Assembly (NCBI GenBank): GCA_009991595.1
Contig: JAACVK010000032.1
Location: forward strand, 1-64,000
DNA from: a bacterium
GTDB taxonomy: Bacteria; Bdellovibrionota; UBA2428
Length of the DNA stretch: 64,000 bases
Direction: 5' to 3'
The position numbers and the translations under genes were made by a program. The notes under the pieces were generated by a model. That model worked only from the letters and a program-made list of their open reading frames with translations. It did no database searches and was not told where the DNA came from. How positions within the stretch are numbered: the first letter of the stretch is position 1; each line of letters begins with the position of its first letter. Below are positions 8,104-16,056 of this stretch, in pieces.

Positions 8104-9453
8104 CTATTTAATCTGCTCCCAAATTTGATTGAGTGTTTGTTCGAATACTGGATGGTAGATTGGTAGATGTTTCCAATCTCTAATATCTGAGTTTAAATTA
8201 GCTGACCATGCGATTAAATGAGAAAGATTCTCAAGTCTTGGTCCGATGGCTTCCATCCCTAGAAATCTGTTTTCGTGATGATAGATGTGAATGAACCCAA
8301 TCCGCTCGTCTTCTAAGCGGGCTCTCCCCTGATCCTCAAATGAGGCCACAGCAGTTTTGAAATTTGTTTTGCTTTTGGATAGTTGAATGTATTTTTGCCC
8401 AACAGTCGCTATTTGTGGAATGCTGAAGCAAATATTGAGGTCAAATTTGGGCGCCTTATTCTCTAGTATGCTTTCCTCTTTTGGAAAAATCTTGGAGCAA
8501 ATCGCATGGGCTTGTCTCTTTGATGTTGGGATGTTCTGACTTAGACCGCTTGCGTCTCCGCAGATAAAGATGTTGGTGTTTTTTATTCGGAGTCCTTCTT
8601 GGTCGTAGTTTTTAATTTTTCCATCCTCTTCGACTCCAGAATTTATGTTTTCGAAACCGAGCGAAGGAAGGTTACTTTGGCTTCCCGTGCAAAGAAGGAC
8701 ATTCTTGAATGCAATTTCTGAGCCTTTAGTATTTATTGAGATTTTGTCGCCTTGAGCTTTTAACTGGTTCTCGCCAATAGAGACTTTGAATCGTTCTTCG
8801 AGTTTCTTGTGATAATATTTATTCAGTTCTTCTTCGCTCAAAAGGGCAAACTGTTCGTTTATTCCATATAGATGAACAGAGGCGCCTAGAGCATCTAGAG
8901 CTGTGGCGAATTCTATGCCTTGAACTCCACTTCCTAATATTGCAACTGGCTCGTCGCTAAGATCTTTTTTCTGCCATAGGCTTTCGCTTGTCAGAACGGC
9001 ATCATGCTTCAAATCAAGGCCTTTCGGAACTCGAGGTGATGATCCTGTTGCGATGATGATATTTTCACACTCAATCTGCTTCCCCGAGACCTCAAGTCGA
9101 TTTTCGTTGATTAGCTTTACGAACCCTTGAATAAAATGGCTACTCATCCAGTTCTGATTGCTTTCTTCTTCTCTCTTAGAAAAATATGCTCCTGCTTCTT
9201 TAGAGGCCTTTAGGGCTTCTCTGAGTAAATTTCTGTTGTCAGAGTCGTTTTGTGAGGGAAAGTGTGAATGATAAGATTGTGCGGATTGTGCCTGGGCAAT
9301 TAATTTTTTAGTCGGCATACAAGCTGTTTCACTACATTTGGAGACAGGGTTTGCGTCTTTATCAATGACTACGTAGTTGTTGGTGTTTCTTGATGTGATA
9401 CTTTGACACGCTTTTCCCGCGGTGCCTGCGCCAATGATGGCAACTTTATACAT
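8104..9453 (-). CDS. Class I pyridine nucleotide-disulfide oxidoreductase (dihydrolipoamide dehydrogenase-like)
   Basis: The 449-residue protein starts with the FAD-binding motif GAGTAG (residues 8-13) and has a CxxxxC redox pair, Cys40 and Cys45, in CSETACMPTKK. A second GxGxxG (LGSGVQGIEFA, near residue 174) binds NAD(P)H, and ICGDAS near residue 300 is the second FAD motif. The C-terminal dimerisation domain holds YHPVFEQ, where HP and the following Glu correspond to the catalytic His-Glu pair. The family includes Lpd, glutathione and mercuric reductases. No lipoyl enzyme gene is nearby, so the substrate is open. The usual glycines before the first cysteine are replaced by VSK. Confidence 0.88.
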   Translation of the reverse strand: MYKVAIIGAGTAGKACQSITSRNTNNYVVIDKDANPVSKCSETACMPTKKLIAQAQSAQSYHSHFPSQNDSDNRNLLREALKASKEAGAYFSKREEESNQNWMSSHFIQGFVKLINENRLEVSGKQIECENIIIATGSSPRVPKGLDLKHDAVLTSESLWQKKDLSDEPVAILGSGVQGIEFATALDALGASVHLYGINEQFALLSEEELNKYYHKKLEERFKVSIGENQLKAQGDKISINTKGSEIAFKNVLLCTGSQSNLPSLGFENINSGVEEDGKIKNYDQEGLRIKNTNIFICGDASGLSQNIPTSKRQAHAICSKIFPKEESILENKAPKFDLNICFSIPQIATVGQKYIQLSKSKTNFKTAVASFEDQGRARLEDERIGFIHIYHHENRFLGMEAIGPRLENLSHLIAWSANLNSDIRDWKHLPIYHPVFEQTLNQIWEQIK

Positions 9454-9508
9454 TTAGTGGCACTCCATTTGTTTCATGTTCTCTTAATTGCAATAAAGAT
9501 GCCAAGGG

Positions 9509-9733
9509 GTGTGGCTTCTGTCGGTGCAATATAGGGGGAAATCGGAGACATTTTGCCTCGTTGAGGCATTTTGTTGTCCTCGGCTTTGTTGTTTTCTCAG
9601 GGAGGGCTCTTCAATTCTTTCAAAGAGTTATGCTCTAGTCTGTTGTCTTGAGCGGGTTGGGCTGAAAAGTTTCGCTCCGTTTCCTTCATGGGTTGTGCTA
9701 TTGTTTCGGGTCTTTAGGAGTGAAGTTTTATGA
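9509..9733 (+). CDS. Doubtful cysteine-rich ORF upstream of the kinase gene
   Basis: This is a 74-codon frame from GTG 9509, with six cysteines and no recognisable family. Its TGA overlaps the ATG of the 29-codon ORF at 9730 in an ATGA arrangement, which is the only argument for reality. No ribosome site stands at the normal distance from the GTG. It may be chance; the 9454-9815 gap otherwise holds only the short ORF at 9730. Confidence 0.15.
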   Translation: MWLLSVQYRGKSETFCLVEAFCCPRLCCFLREGSSILSKSYALVCCLERVGLKSFAPFPSWVVLLFRVFRSEVL

Positions 9734-9819
9734 TTAAAGAAAGTGAGCACGTCATGTCGGATTTAGTGCCATTTAGTCATGTCTCTTCAATGTTTTCTTC
9801 TTCGGTTTTTAAAGTATGA
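9730..9819 (+). CDS. 29-residue small ORF translationally coupled to the histidine kinase
   Basis: ATG 9730 has a perfect AGGAG at 9716-9720 with nine-base spacing. The peptide begins MIKESEHVMSDL and ends SSVFKV. Its TGA (9817-9819) overlaps the kinase ATG (9816) as ATGA. The kinase has no ribosome site of its own (the upstream bases are T-rich), so translation of this ORF probably feeds the kinase. It has no signal peptide or membrane helix. It may be a coupling leader with no protein function, or a small partner of the kinase. Confidence 0.55.
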   Translation: MIKESEHVMSDLVPFSHVSSMFSSSVFKV

Positions 9820-10907
9820 GTAACAAAGTTTTACAGTTCCCTATCTTTGAGCAGGCAGATTTGTCTCGTTTTTGCCAGTGTCTTTATCTCTCGGCTTCGC
9901 ACCAAGGGGTTGATGAGGCTCGGGCTCAGCGCTTAGTTCAAGGTTTTGAGGGCTTAGTTCAGAAAGTTGGCTATAGCCTAGCTCAGCCAGTTGAAATTTT
10001 TTTCATCTCTAAAAATCAGTTTTTGCTTCAATGCACAGGTGGGGAAACGATAAAGTCCGACTATTTTAAGACGACTCTCATCGATGAAGGAGTTGTTGTC
10101 GAGTTTGATGTGCTTACCTTTGATTCTGATGTCTTGAACTTTTTTTCAATAAGAAGTGAAAGGCAACAGCTTTTACAGCTTGAAAATTTGAATCGACAAC
10201 TAGAGGCGAAGAACCAGGAGTTTAAGACTTTGTTTAAAAGGAAAAAAAATCTCTTGGATTTTTTGGCTCACGAAGTAAAGAATCCTTTAAATGTAATTTT
10301 GGGGTTTGCTGAGTTGCTACAACTTTCTTCGGATGAAAGATCTCAAAAAACGGGAGTTAAAATATCTAAAGTTAGTCACGATGTTTTGAAGCTATTGCAG
10401 GAAGCCTTGGATTCTTCTCGAATTGAATCGGGAAAGATGCCGATTGAGTGTGAAGATTTTCTTGCTTCGGCTTTGGTTCATGAGGTCGCCGATTATGCCA
10501 AACATCTAGTAGAGCAGAAGGGTTTAACGTGGGTTTGTTCGAATGAATTGAAGGAAGGAACTTTGATTTATGGCGACTTTTTTCGAGTTAAGCAAATTCT
10601 TTTGAATTTTATTAACAACGCTTTAAAGTTTACTGAGTCGGGATCGATTTCGTTTAGGCTTGCTGATGAAGCCGATTTCATGTGCCTTTCCATTTCTGAT
10701 TCTGGTCGGGGCATGGAGCCAGACTTCTTAGAAGAAGTCTTTAAAAGACATTCTCAATCCTCAATAGAGGATTCTAGAGGTTGTAGTGGCAGTGGTTTAG
10801 GGTTGAGTATTTCTTTTGGTCTAGCCAAGGCGATGAATGGAAACCTAGGGGTTGAATCAAAACTCGGTCTGGGGTCGTGCTTTACTCTTCGCTTACCTAA
10901 GAGCTAA
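9816..10907 (+). CDS. Cytoplasmic sensor histidine kinase
   Basis: The 363-residue protein has no membrane segment. Residues 1-115 form an unrecognised input domain and residues 118-145 a coiled coil. The HisKA dimerisation domain has FLAHEVKNPLN with His152 as phosphorylation site, followed by a HATPase domain (about 235-360) with N-box NNALKF, G1 DSGRGM and G2 GSGLGLSI. It lacks a receiver or Hpt domain. The lone receiver at 10942 is convergent with it and is a plausible partner. Translation is probably coupled to the short ORF that overlaps its start. Confidence 0.92.
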   Translation: MSNKVLQFPIFEQADLSRFCQCLYLSASHQGVDEARAQRLVQGFEGLVQKVGYSLAQPVEIFFISKNQFLLQCTGGETIKSDYFKTTLIDEGVVVEFDVLTFDSDVLNFFSIRSERQQLLQLENLNRQLEAKNQEFKTLFKRKKNLLDFLAHEVKNPLNVILGFAELLQLSSDERSQKTGVKISKVSHDVLKLLQEALDSSRIESGKMPIECEDFLASALVHEVADYAKHLVEQKGLTWVCSNELKEGTLIYGDFFRVKQILLNFINNALKFTESGSISFRLADEADFMCLSISDSGRGMEPDFLEEVFKRHSQSSIEDSRGCSGSGLGLSISFGLAKAMNGNLGVESKLGLGSCFTLRLPKS

Positions 10908-10941
10908 CAAAGCAATAGAAGCCTTCCTAAAGATATAAATT

Positions 10942-11298
10942 TTATTGGGGTAGCATTGAAAGAAGTTGCGTGAAGCTTATGGGTTTTTCGACTACTTTCC
11001 AGAAATTTAGCCCTCGGAGCTCGTCTGGTGAAAGTTGATTGGCTGTTAGTAGAATGCAGGGGACTGAAGCCAGATTGGGTCTATTTAAAATTTCTTTTCT
11101 AAAGTCTAGTCCGTTCATCTCTGGCATTTCATGGTCGGTGATAATGACCGAAGGTAGTTTGGAGCAATTATCAAGAAACTTTAGGGCTTGGAGTGGGTTT
11201 AAAAAACCTCTCCAGGAAAGCTGTGCATTCTTTGTGTGAAGTCCGAAAATTTCGTGAATGTCTTGGGAGTCGTCAACTAATAGTATGTAATTCGTCAT
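10942..11298 (-). CDS. Single-domain response regulator (receiver only)
   Basis: This 118-residue CheY-like protein has acidic pocket Asp9-Asp10, phospho-acceptor Asp55 in ITDHEMP, Thr85 and Lys105 in VEKP, which is the full receiver set. There is no output domain. The gene is convergent with the soluble histidine kinase, so the pair may work together or pass phosphate to the nearby Hpt and sigma-54 regulator. The effector is unknown. Confidence 0.92.
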   Translation of the reverse strand: MTNYILLVDDSQDIHEIFGLHTKNAQLSWRGFLNPLQALKFLDNCSKLPSVIITDHEMPEMNGLDFRKEILNRPNLASVPCILLTANQLSPDELRGLNFWKVVEKPISFTQLLSMLPQ

Positions 11299-11372
11299 TT
11301 TTAGAAGCTAATTCTATTGGATTATGAAAAGTATCTCAATTAAAAAAAAATCTGCTATACAATGTGTCAGAT

Positions 11373-12413
11373 ATGGAAAAAATCTCACATCATGAGCGGA
11401 TCGATCTGATAAGTAAATCTTTGGGTATAATCTTCAAATTGATTTGTTTGCTGGCAATCGCTGTATCCGCTGGAGTTCTACTTGATTCATTGGTGTGTCC
11501 TTTGATTGCAGCTCTTTTTTTTAATGTGCTAGCTACGAAGTTTTATTACTTTTTGAGAAAGCGCTTCGGGTTATCTCAAAAGAAGACATTGTTTCTATTG
11601 CTGTCTGGTTCAGTGTTGCTATTTGGGCTGTGTGTTCTTTTTTTTGTAACTTGGTTTTCTGCTTTAGTTGAGGATTATGTCTCCTATGAGCAGAGTCTAA
11701 ATGAACTTTACCAGATAGCCTATCGTGCTCTGCAGAGCGTTGGAGTCAGTGAGTCTTCTATCAGGGAGTTTGAAGCAAAAAATGCCATTGGTCTTGCGAG
11801 TGTTCTGTCTGGATCCGTCTTTAGGTCAATTTCAGAGTTTTTACTTTTTTTTCTTTTTATAGTTTTTACTAGACTCCCAACGCGGATGATGAGGCGTTCT
11901 GAAAGAATTAGAGTGATAGCTAGCAAGCTTTCACGTTTTTTTGTTGCAAAAGCTTTGGTGAGTGGAGTGACTGCGATGGCTATCTTTATTTTTTTGAAGA
12001 GCTTTGGTCATAATTTTGCAAGCTTTTTTGCACTCGGCGCTTTTGTTTTAAATTTTATTCCAAATTTTGGCTCTATTTTTGCCACCCTTTTACCCCTACC
12101 GATTACCTTGATTCAGTTCGGACACTCAACGGCGCTTTTTACTTCCATTTTTGTTGGAACGGCCCTGATACAGTTTTTTATCGGAAATATTGTAGAGCCA
12201 AAAATCTCGAGCGTTGCAGTGAGGATGTCCCCCCTTCGAATTTTATTATATTTAGGAGTATTCGGACTAATGTGGGGCCCGTTTGGTTTGTTTTTTGCTG
12301 TGCCCATTGGAATCGTGTTGGATGAACTATTTTTTCAAAATCCTTCGGTTCGACTCTTGTTTGGAGAGCTCTTGGTTGATCTAGAACTGGCTTTGGGGCA
12401 AAAACAACCTTAG
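11373..12413 (+). CDS. AI-2E family transporter (DUF20/PerM-like permease)
   Basis: The protein of about 346 residues has eight hydrophobic helices, a long hydrophilic loop after the third, and the conserved C-terminal pattern ALGAFVLNFIPNFGSIFATLLP followed by GNIVEPKI, typical of the AI-2E transporter family. Members export autoinducer-2 (TqsA) or act as ion antiporters, so the substrate is not fixed by the sequence. I chose ATG 11373; GTG 11364 is in frame and equally possible since neither has a ribosome site. It stands between the receiver gene (divergent) and the YqjE-type operon. Confidence 0.88.
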   Translation: MEKISHHERIDLISKSLGIIFKLICLLAIAVSAGVLLDSLVCPLIAALFFNVLATKFYYFLRKRFGLSQKKTLFLLLSGSVLLFGLCVLFFVTWFSALVEDYVSYEQSLNELYQIAYRALQSVGVSESSIREFEAKNAIGLASVLSGSVFRSISEFLLFFLFIVFTRLPTRMMRRSERIRVIASKLSRFFVAKALVSGVTAMAIFIFLKSFGHNFASFFALGAFVLNFIPNFGSIFATLLPLPITLIQFGHSTALFTSIFVGTALIQFFIGNIVEPKISSVAVRMSPLRILLYLGVFGLMWGPFGLFFAVPIGIVLDELFFQNPSVRLLFGELLVDLELALGQKQP

Positions 12414-12427
12414 GTGACTTTTTGACT

Positions 12428-12447
12428 CAGCCATTTGGCTGCTTTTG
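12428..12447 (+). terminator. Weak candidate terminator after the AI-2E gene
   Basis: The hairpin CAGCC-ATTT-GGCTG (12428-12441) is followed by CTTTTGG. The stem is only five pairs and the T-run is short, so termination would be partial. Confidence 0.3.
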
Positions 12448-12506
12448 GCTCTAGAGCTACCTCCGCTCGATTTAAGTGTTGGCATTAGGTTTGCATCTAT
12501 TGTGAT

Positions 12507-12869
12507 ATGGAAGCAATTCGTGAGTTAGAATTTGTTGAGAAAGTTTTCGACGACAATAGTCTGGAGGCTTCTCTAAAAAGCTTGGGCACCTCTGTTTCTG
12601 CATTAGGTGTGGATGCTGTTCGAGCTGTTGAGGCGATTGCAAAGGATGCCTTGAACTCCTATTTCGAGATTAAAGTCTCTATAGCGTTCTACGCTTTAGC
12701 TGCTTTTTTTGTTTGGGGAAGTCTATCTGCAGCTCTTGTCTACACTTTTGAATTTTATCTTGGAATAAAGGCGGCTCTCTGGCTTTTGTTCGGCGTTAAC
12801 GTTCTTGCTTCACTGATTGTTAAGTTTTCATTCTTTTCAACAAAGAAAGATGCTGTGGAGGCGAGATGA
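12507..12869 (+). CDS. Holin-superfamily/YqjE-like membrane protein
   Basis: The 120-residue protein has a long amphipathic N-terminal part (residues 1-50) and two membrane helices (about 56-80 and 88-108) with a glycine-poor turn between them, then a charged tail. The layout matches the phage-holin-superfamily III/YqjE proteins that travel with YqjD-type proteins; the assignment rests on architecture and context. Its TGA overlaps the next start (ATGA). It is the first of four coupled genes up to 13581. Confidence 0.65.
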   Translation: MEAIRELEFVEKVFDDNSLEASLKSLGTSVSALGVDAVRAVEAIAKDALNSYFEIKVSIAFYALAAFFVWGSLSAALVYTFEFYLGIKAALWLLFGVNVLASLIVKFSFFSTKKDAVEAR

Positions 12870-13096
12870 GTAATAAGTCGCAGTTTGGAGCTAGGGAACT
12901 GGCTCGAGATATTAGTAAAGACGCTGATAGAATCCTCAAAGATCTTAATAGGGTTGCTCAAAGTGCTAAAGATCGCTTTGGTCCCTCTAAGATAATAAAG
13001 AGGAATGCAGTTCATTTAACGGCCAATGCATTTGTCGCTGGAATAGGCGTGGGTGCGATGCTCGTTTTTTTAAATAATAACAATAAAGGAGAATAG
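12866..13096 (+). CDS. Small protein with one C-terminal membrane helix
   Basis: The 76-residue protein has a charged, helical N-terminal half (residues 1-45) and one glycine-containing hydrophobic segment, FVAGIGVGAMLVFL (about 57-70). It overlaps the previous stop by four bases and is followed after one base by the DUF883-type gene. It looks like another member of the membrane-anchored coiled-helix group, but I recognise no family. Confidence 0.7.
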   Translation: MSNKSQFGARELARDISKDADRILKDLNRVAQSAKDRFGPSKIIKRNAVHLTANAFVAGIGVGAMLVFLNNNNKGE

Positions 13097-13097
13097 T

Positions 13098-13382
13098 ATG
13101 GGAAATACAACAGCTAATGGAAATTTTGAACAAAAGGTTAAGGACTCAATTCCTAGTAAGGATGAAGTGGTAAGAGGTGTGAATTCAACAATGGAGCAAG
13201 CTCAGGAGTTTTTGTCGGATAATGCTAGAAAAGTTACCGAGGCTTCTAGGGAAGCTTTAAATACTACGGAGAGAAGTATCAAAAAAAATCCCTTGATGGC
13301 TATGGGTATTGCTTTTGGTGTTGGGATAGCTTTATCAGCTTGGGCGATGAGAGCCTTTTCAAGAAGTAGAGAACATGGCTAA
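13098..13382 (+). CDS. DUF883 (ElaB/YqjD-like) membrane-anchored helical protein
   Basis: The 94-residue protein has a long charged helix (residues 15-65), then the sequence KKNPLMAMGIAFGVGIALS near residue 67 that matches the C-terminal anchor of ElaB/YqjD proteins. E. coli YqjD is an inner-membrane, ribosome-associated protein made in stationary phase. A good ribosome site (AAAGGAGA) precedes ATG 13098. The gene overlaps the next one by eight bases. Confidence 0.82.
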   Translation: MGNTTANGNFEQKVKDSIPSKDEVVRGVNSTMEQAQEFLSDNARKVTEASREALNTTERSIKKNPLMAMGIAFGVGIALSAWAMRAFSRSREHG

Positions 13383-13581
13383 GCTATCCGAGCTTAGTCG
13401 GTTTGAGTCACAGCCCTCGGAGTTGTCGAGGGCTGTGAGATTTGCTCGAGAAAACCCTTGGAAGGCTGTTGCTTTAGCTGCCGCCGGAGGTTTGGTGGTT
13501 GTGCCATTTGTTACAAGTGTGACTGGTAAAACTGTTTTAAAGACAGTTTTACTTAACCTTGTCAAAAATAGAATTGTTTAA
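13375..13581 (+). CDS. YqjK-like short membrane protein
   Basis: The protein has 68 residues. The middle reads RENPWKAVALAAAGGLVVVPF, the same basic-NPW-then-membrane-helix pattern as in the preceding DUF883 protein. It probably derives from a related anchor segment. The gene overlaps its neighbour by eight bases, so the four genes from 12507 form one tightly coupled operon. Confidence 0.72.
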   Translation: MAKLSELSRFESQPSELSRAVRFARENPWKAVALAAAGGLVVVPFVTSVTGKTVLKTVLLNLVKNRIV

Positions 13582-13623
13582 ACCTTTTTTTGTTTAAAGT
13601 CGCCGCCGGTTTGCGGTGCGAAG

Positions 13624-15036
13624 CTAAAGTGTTAGCTCTTCTAGTTCCTTTTCTTTTCTATAGAGCGTTTTTCTGTTGATTCCCAGGTGATCTGCTATTT
13701 GCTCTTTGGAAAGATCTTTTCGTTCTGTTAAAAATTTAACATAGGAATATTCAATTTTCTTAAGGTCATAGCCATTTACAAACAGAGCTTCGAATAGTGA
13801 GTTGTGATTCTTGGTGTCGATTTGTCTGTCTCCAGAAAGCTCGCTTTGAAGAATGATGTCCCATTCTGAAACTACGGAGCCTTGACACATGATAATAGAG
13901 CGCTCGATAGTATTTTCGAGCTCTCGAACGTTTCCAGGCCAAGTATGGGAAAGCAATTTCTTCATAGCCTCAGATGAAATCCTTAAGCCTGCTCTGTTTT
14001 GATTGCTGGAAAACTTTTCAAAAAAATGTTGAGCCAAGAGAGCGATGTCATTCTCTCGCTCTCTAAGGGCGGGTAGCTGAATAGGAAATACGGAGATTCT
14101 ATAGAAAAGATCTTCTCTAAAGTTTCCATCTTGAACTTCTTTTGCGAGGTTTTTGTGGGTGGCGCAAATAATGCGGGCGTCTATCTCTACTTCGCTGCTG
14201 GAGCCTACTCTTCGAATTTTCTTTTCCTGAAGAACTCTTAATAGTTTGACCTGTAGCTCTAGGGGGAGATCCCCAATCTCATCCAACAGCAAGGTTCCCT
14301 TGGAGGCAATTTCGAACAACCCAGCTCGATTTTCATTGGCCCCTGTAAAGGCTCCTTTTTTGTGTCCAAAAAGTTCAGATTCAAGTAGCTCTCTGGGGAT
14401 CGCCGCACAGTTTACCGCGACAAAGTTCTCTTTTGATCGATTGCTCCGGGAATGGATTAGGCGGGCAAAAACTTCTTTTCCTGTTCCGCTTTCTCCATTT
14501 ATGAGCACGGTGCTATCTGTGCCAGCCACACGAGCGGCCATTTTCTTGCAATGCAAAATCTTTGAGCTTTGACCGATTAGTTCTTTGTTTGTTGTAAGGG
14601 TGTCTTTTTTGAGTTGTCTGTTTTCTCGCTCCAGTTCAATAAATGAAATAGCTCTGCGAATGGATATGTTTACGTCGGCTGGGCGCAATGGCTTAAGGAG
14701 GCAGTCTAGGACGCCTTTCTCGTGGGCTTGGTTAAGTGCTTCAATGTCTGCGTGGGCGGTGATGAAGATAATGGGCACCGAGCGGTTCAAGGCTCTAAAT
14801 TGATCGATGAACTCAAGTCCCGATAGCTTGGGCATTTGATAGTCAACGAGAACTAGGTCTGGCATTTCGGAGGTAGACTTTAGGTGCTCTAGCGCTATTG
14901 TGGGGTCTTTTCCCCATTCTATTTCTATGGGCTGATTCTTTGTGATGTGTTCTAGAAACTCCATCACGTCGCAATCGTCGTCTATAAGTAGGATTTTAAC
15001 GGGCCTCTTTGAGGCATGTTGTCTTATTTTTTGCAT
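13624..15036 (-). CDS. Sigma-54-dependent response regulator (NtrC family)
   Basis: The 470-residue protein has three domains. The receiver covers residues 13-130 (Asp20-Asp21, phospho-site Asp65, Lys115). The AAA+ domain (about 153-385) has Walker A GESGTGKE (181-188), the GAFTGA loop (228-233) that contacts sigma-54, and Walker B LLLDEIGD. The C-terminus carries a Fis-type helix-turn-helix (QIADHLGINRKTLYRKEKE). It should activate promoters of RpoN-holoenzyme when phosphorylated. No kinase is adjacent; an Hpt protein is encoded divergently 78 bases away, so the input may come through a phosphorelay. Confidence 0.95.
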   Translation of the reverse strand: MQKIRQHASKRPVKILLIDDDCDVMEFLEHITKNQPIEIEWGKDPTIALEHLKSTSEMPDLVLVDYQMPKLSGLEFIDQFRALNRSVPIIFITAHADIEALNQAHEKGVLDCLLKPLRPADVNISIRRAISFIELERENRQLKKDTLTTNKELIGQSSKILHCKKMAARVAGTDSTVLINGESGTGKEVFARLIHSRSNRSKENFVAVNCAAIPRELLESELFGHKKGAFTGANENRAGLFEIASKGTLLLDEIGDLPLELQVKLLRVLQEKKIRRVGSSSEVEIDARIICATHKNLAKEVQDGNFREDLFYRISVFPIQLPALRERENDIALLAQHFFEKFSSNQNRAGLRISSEAMKKLLSHTWPGNVRELENTIERSIIMCQGSVVSEWDIILQSELSGDRQIDTKNHNSLFEALFVNGYDLKKIEYSYVKFLTERKDLSKEQIADHLGINRKTLYRKEKELEELTL

Positions 15037-15114
15037 ACTTGGGGTTTATTTACTCAATGTGGAGTGGGTTTTGCAAGCTTTTTCTGGTGGAACAATTTTT
15101 GCTAAACAGAAGCT

Positions 15115-15420
15115 ATGACTACAGACGATTCTGAGCTCGAGTTTTCCAATATGAAGCGTCGTTACTTAGAGCGGCGCAATGAAGACCTTCTCAAGTTGGA
15201 GGAGTGTCTTAAGGACAGCGATTTTTTAAACGCCAAGTTTATCGCGCATCGAATTAAGGGGACGGCTGTGTCGTATGGCTTTCCTGAGATGGGTGAGTGG
15301 GCGGAGAGGTTGGATCGAAGTCTCAGAGAGTCGGGGGAGGAAATGTCGAAAGAGAAGCTCGAGAGTGAATTGAAGCTTTTTAAAGAAATTTTGGAATCTC
15401 TAGATGAGATCGAAAACTAG
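15115..15420 (+). CDS. Stand-alone Hpt phosphotransfer protein
   Basis: The 101-residue all-helical protein has FIAHRIKGTAVSYGFPEMG near residue 42, the Hpt signature with phospho-accepting His (HRIKGT) and the following glycine. Such proteins shuttle phosphate between receivers in multistep relays. It is divergent from the sigma-54 regulator, suggesting they act in one relay with the orphan receiver at 10942; this is inference. Confidence 0.88.
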   Translation: MTTDDSELEFSNMKRRYLERRNEDLLKLEECLKDSDFLNAKFIAHRIKGTAVSYGFPEMGEWAERLDRSLRESGEEMSKEKLESELKLFKEILESLDEIEN

Positions 15421-15535
15421 CCTTTTTGCCTCGTAATTGTCTGTTCTCTTTCCATTCGACGCCAAGGATAGAGGCTGGCATGGTTTCTGCATCATTAGTG
15501 TTGAACGTTTTTTAAAAGTTACATCGGGAGGAAAC

Positions 15536-15943
15536 ATGAAACGATATCTAAATATAAAAAAACTTATTACACTAACTTTCCTTATCACTCTTGTGCATTC
15601 ACAAGCTATGGCTATGGAGTATGTGCACCCTGCAAATGTTACAGAAATACGCTTTTTGGAATATAAAAACACTCAAGACGTAGTGTTGGAAGTTTCGGCT
15701 TTGTTGGAGAACAGTTGTCAAGAATGGGCCCAGTTGGAAGTGCTCAAAAATGTAGAAGAAGAGGGGGGTGCCTCTCTTCATGTCTTAAGAGCAATGGTCT
15801 TCGATGAAGCGAATGTAGCTTGTCTTATGGTTACAAAAAATATTTATAAGACAGTTGAGTTGAGGAATCTGAAGCCAGGAGTGCACTTTGTTCAAGCCCA
15901 AGATAAAAATGGCAAAGTTATTACCTTGAGTTTTGAGCTCTGA
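15536..15943 (+). CDS. Small exported protein of unknown function
   Basis: ATG 15536 is chosen because GGGAGG lies directly upstream and a signal peptide starts there (KKLITLTFLITLVHSQAMA, about residues 8-26). The mature part has about 109 residues with two cysteines (in NSCQEW and NVACLM) that could form a disulfide, and a beta-rich pattern. A longer frame from 15437 exists but would bury the signal peptide. I recognise no family. Confidence 0.75.
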   Translation: MKRYLNIKKLITLTFLITLVHSQAMAMEYVHPANVTEIRFLEYKNTQDVVLEVSALLENSCQEWAQLEVLKNVEEEGGASLHVLRAMVFDEANVACLMVTKNIYKTVELRNLKPGVHFVQAQDKNGKVITLSFEL

Positions 15944-16056
15944 TCCAAGATCACTTTACAAAGGTATAGGGACTTAAGTCGCTTTCATTGGAGTGACTCT
16001 TAATTAGATTTTAATTTATTTTCTCTAGTTTATTTGTCCTGTTAGTATGAGCGGTA

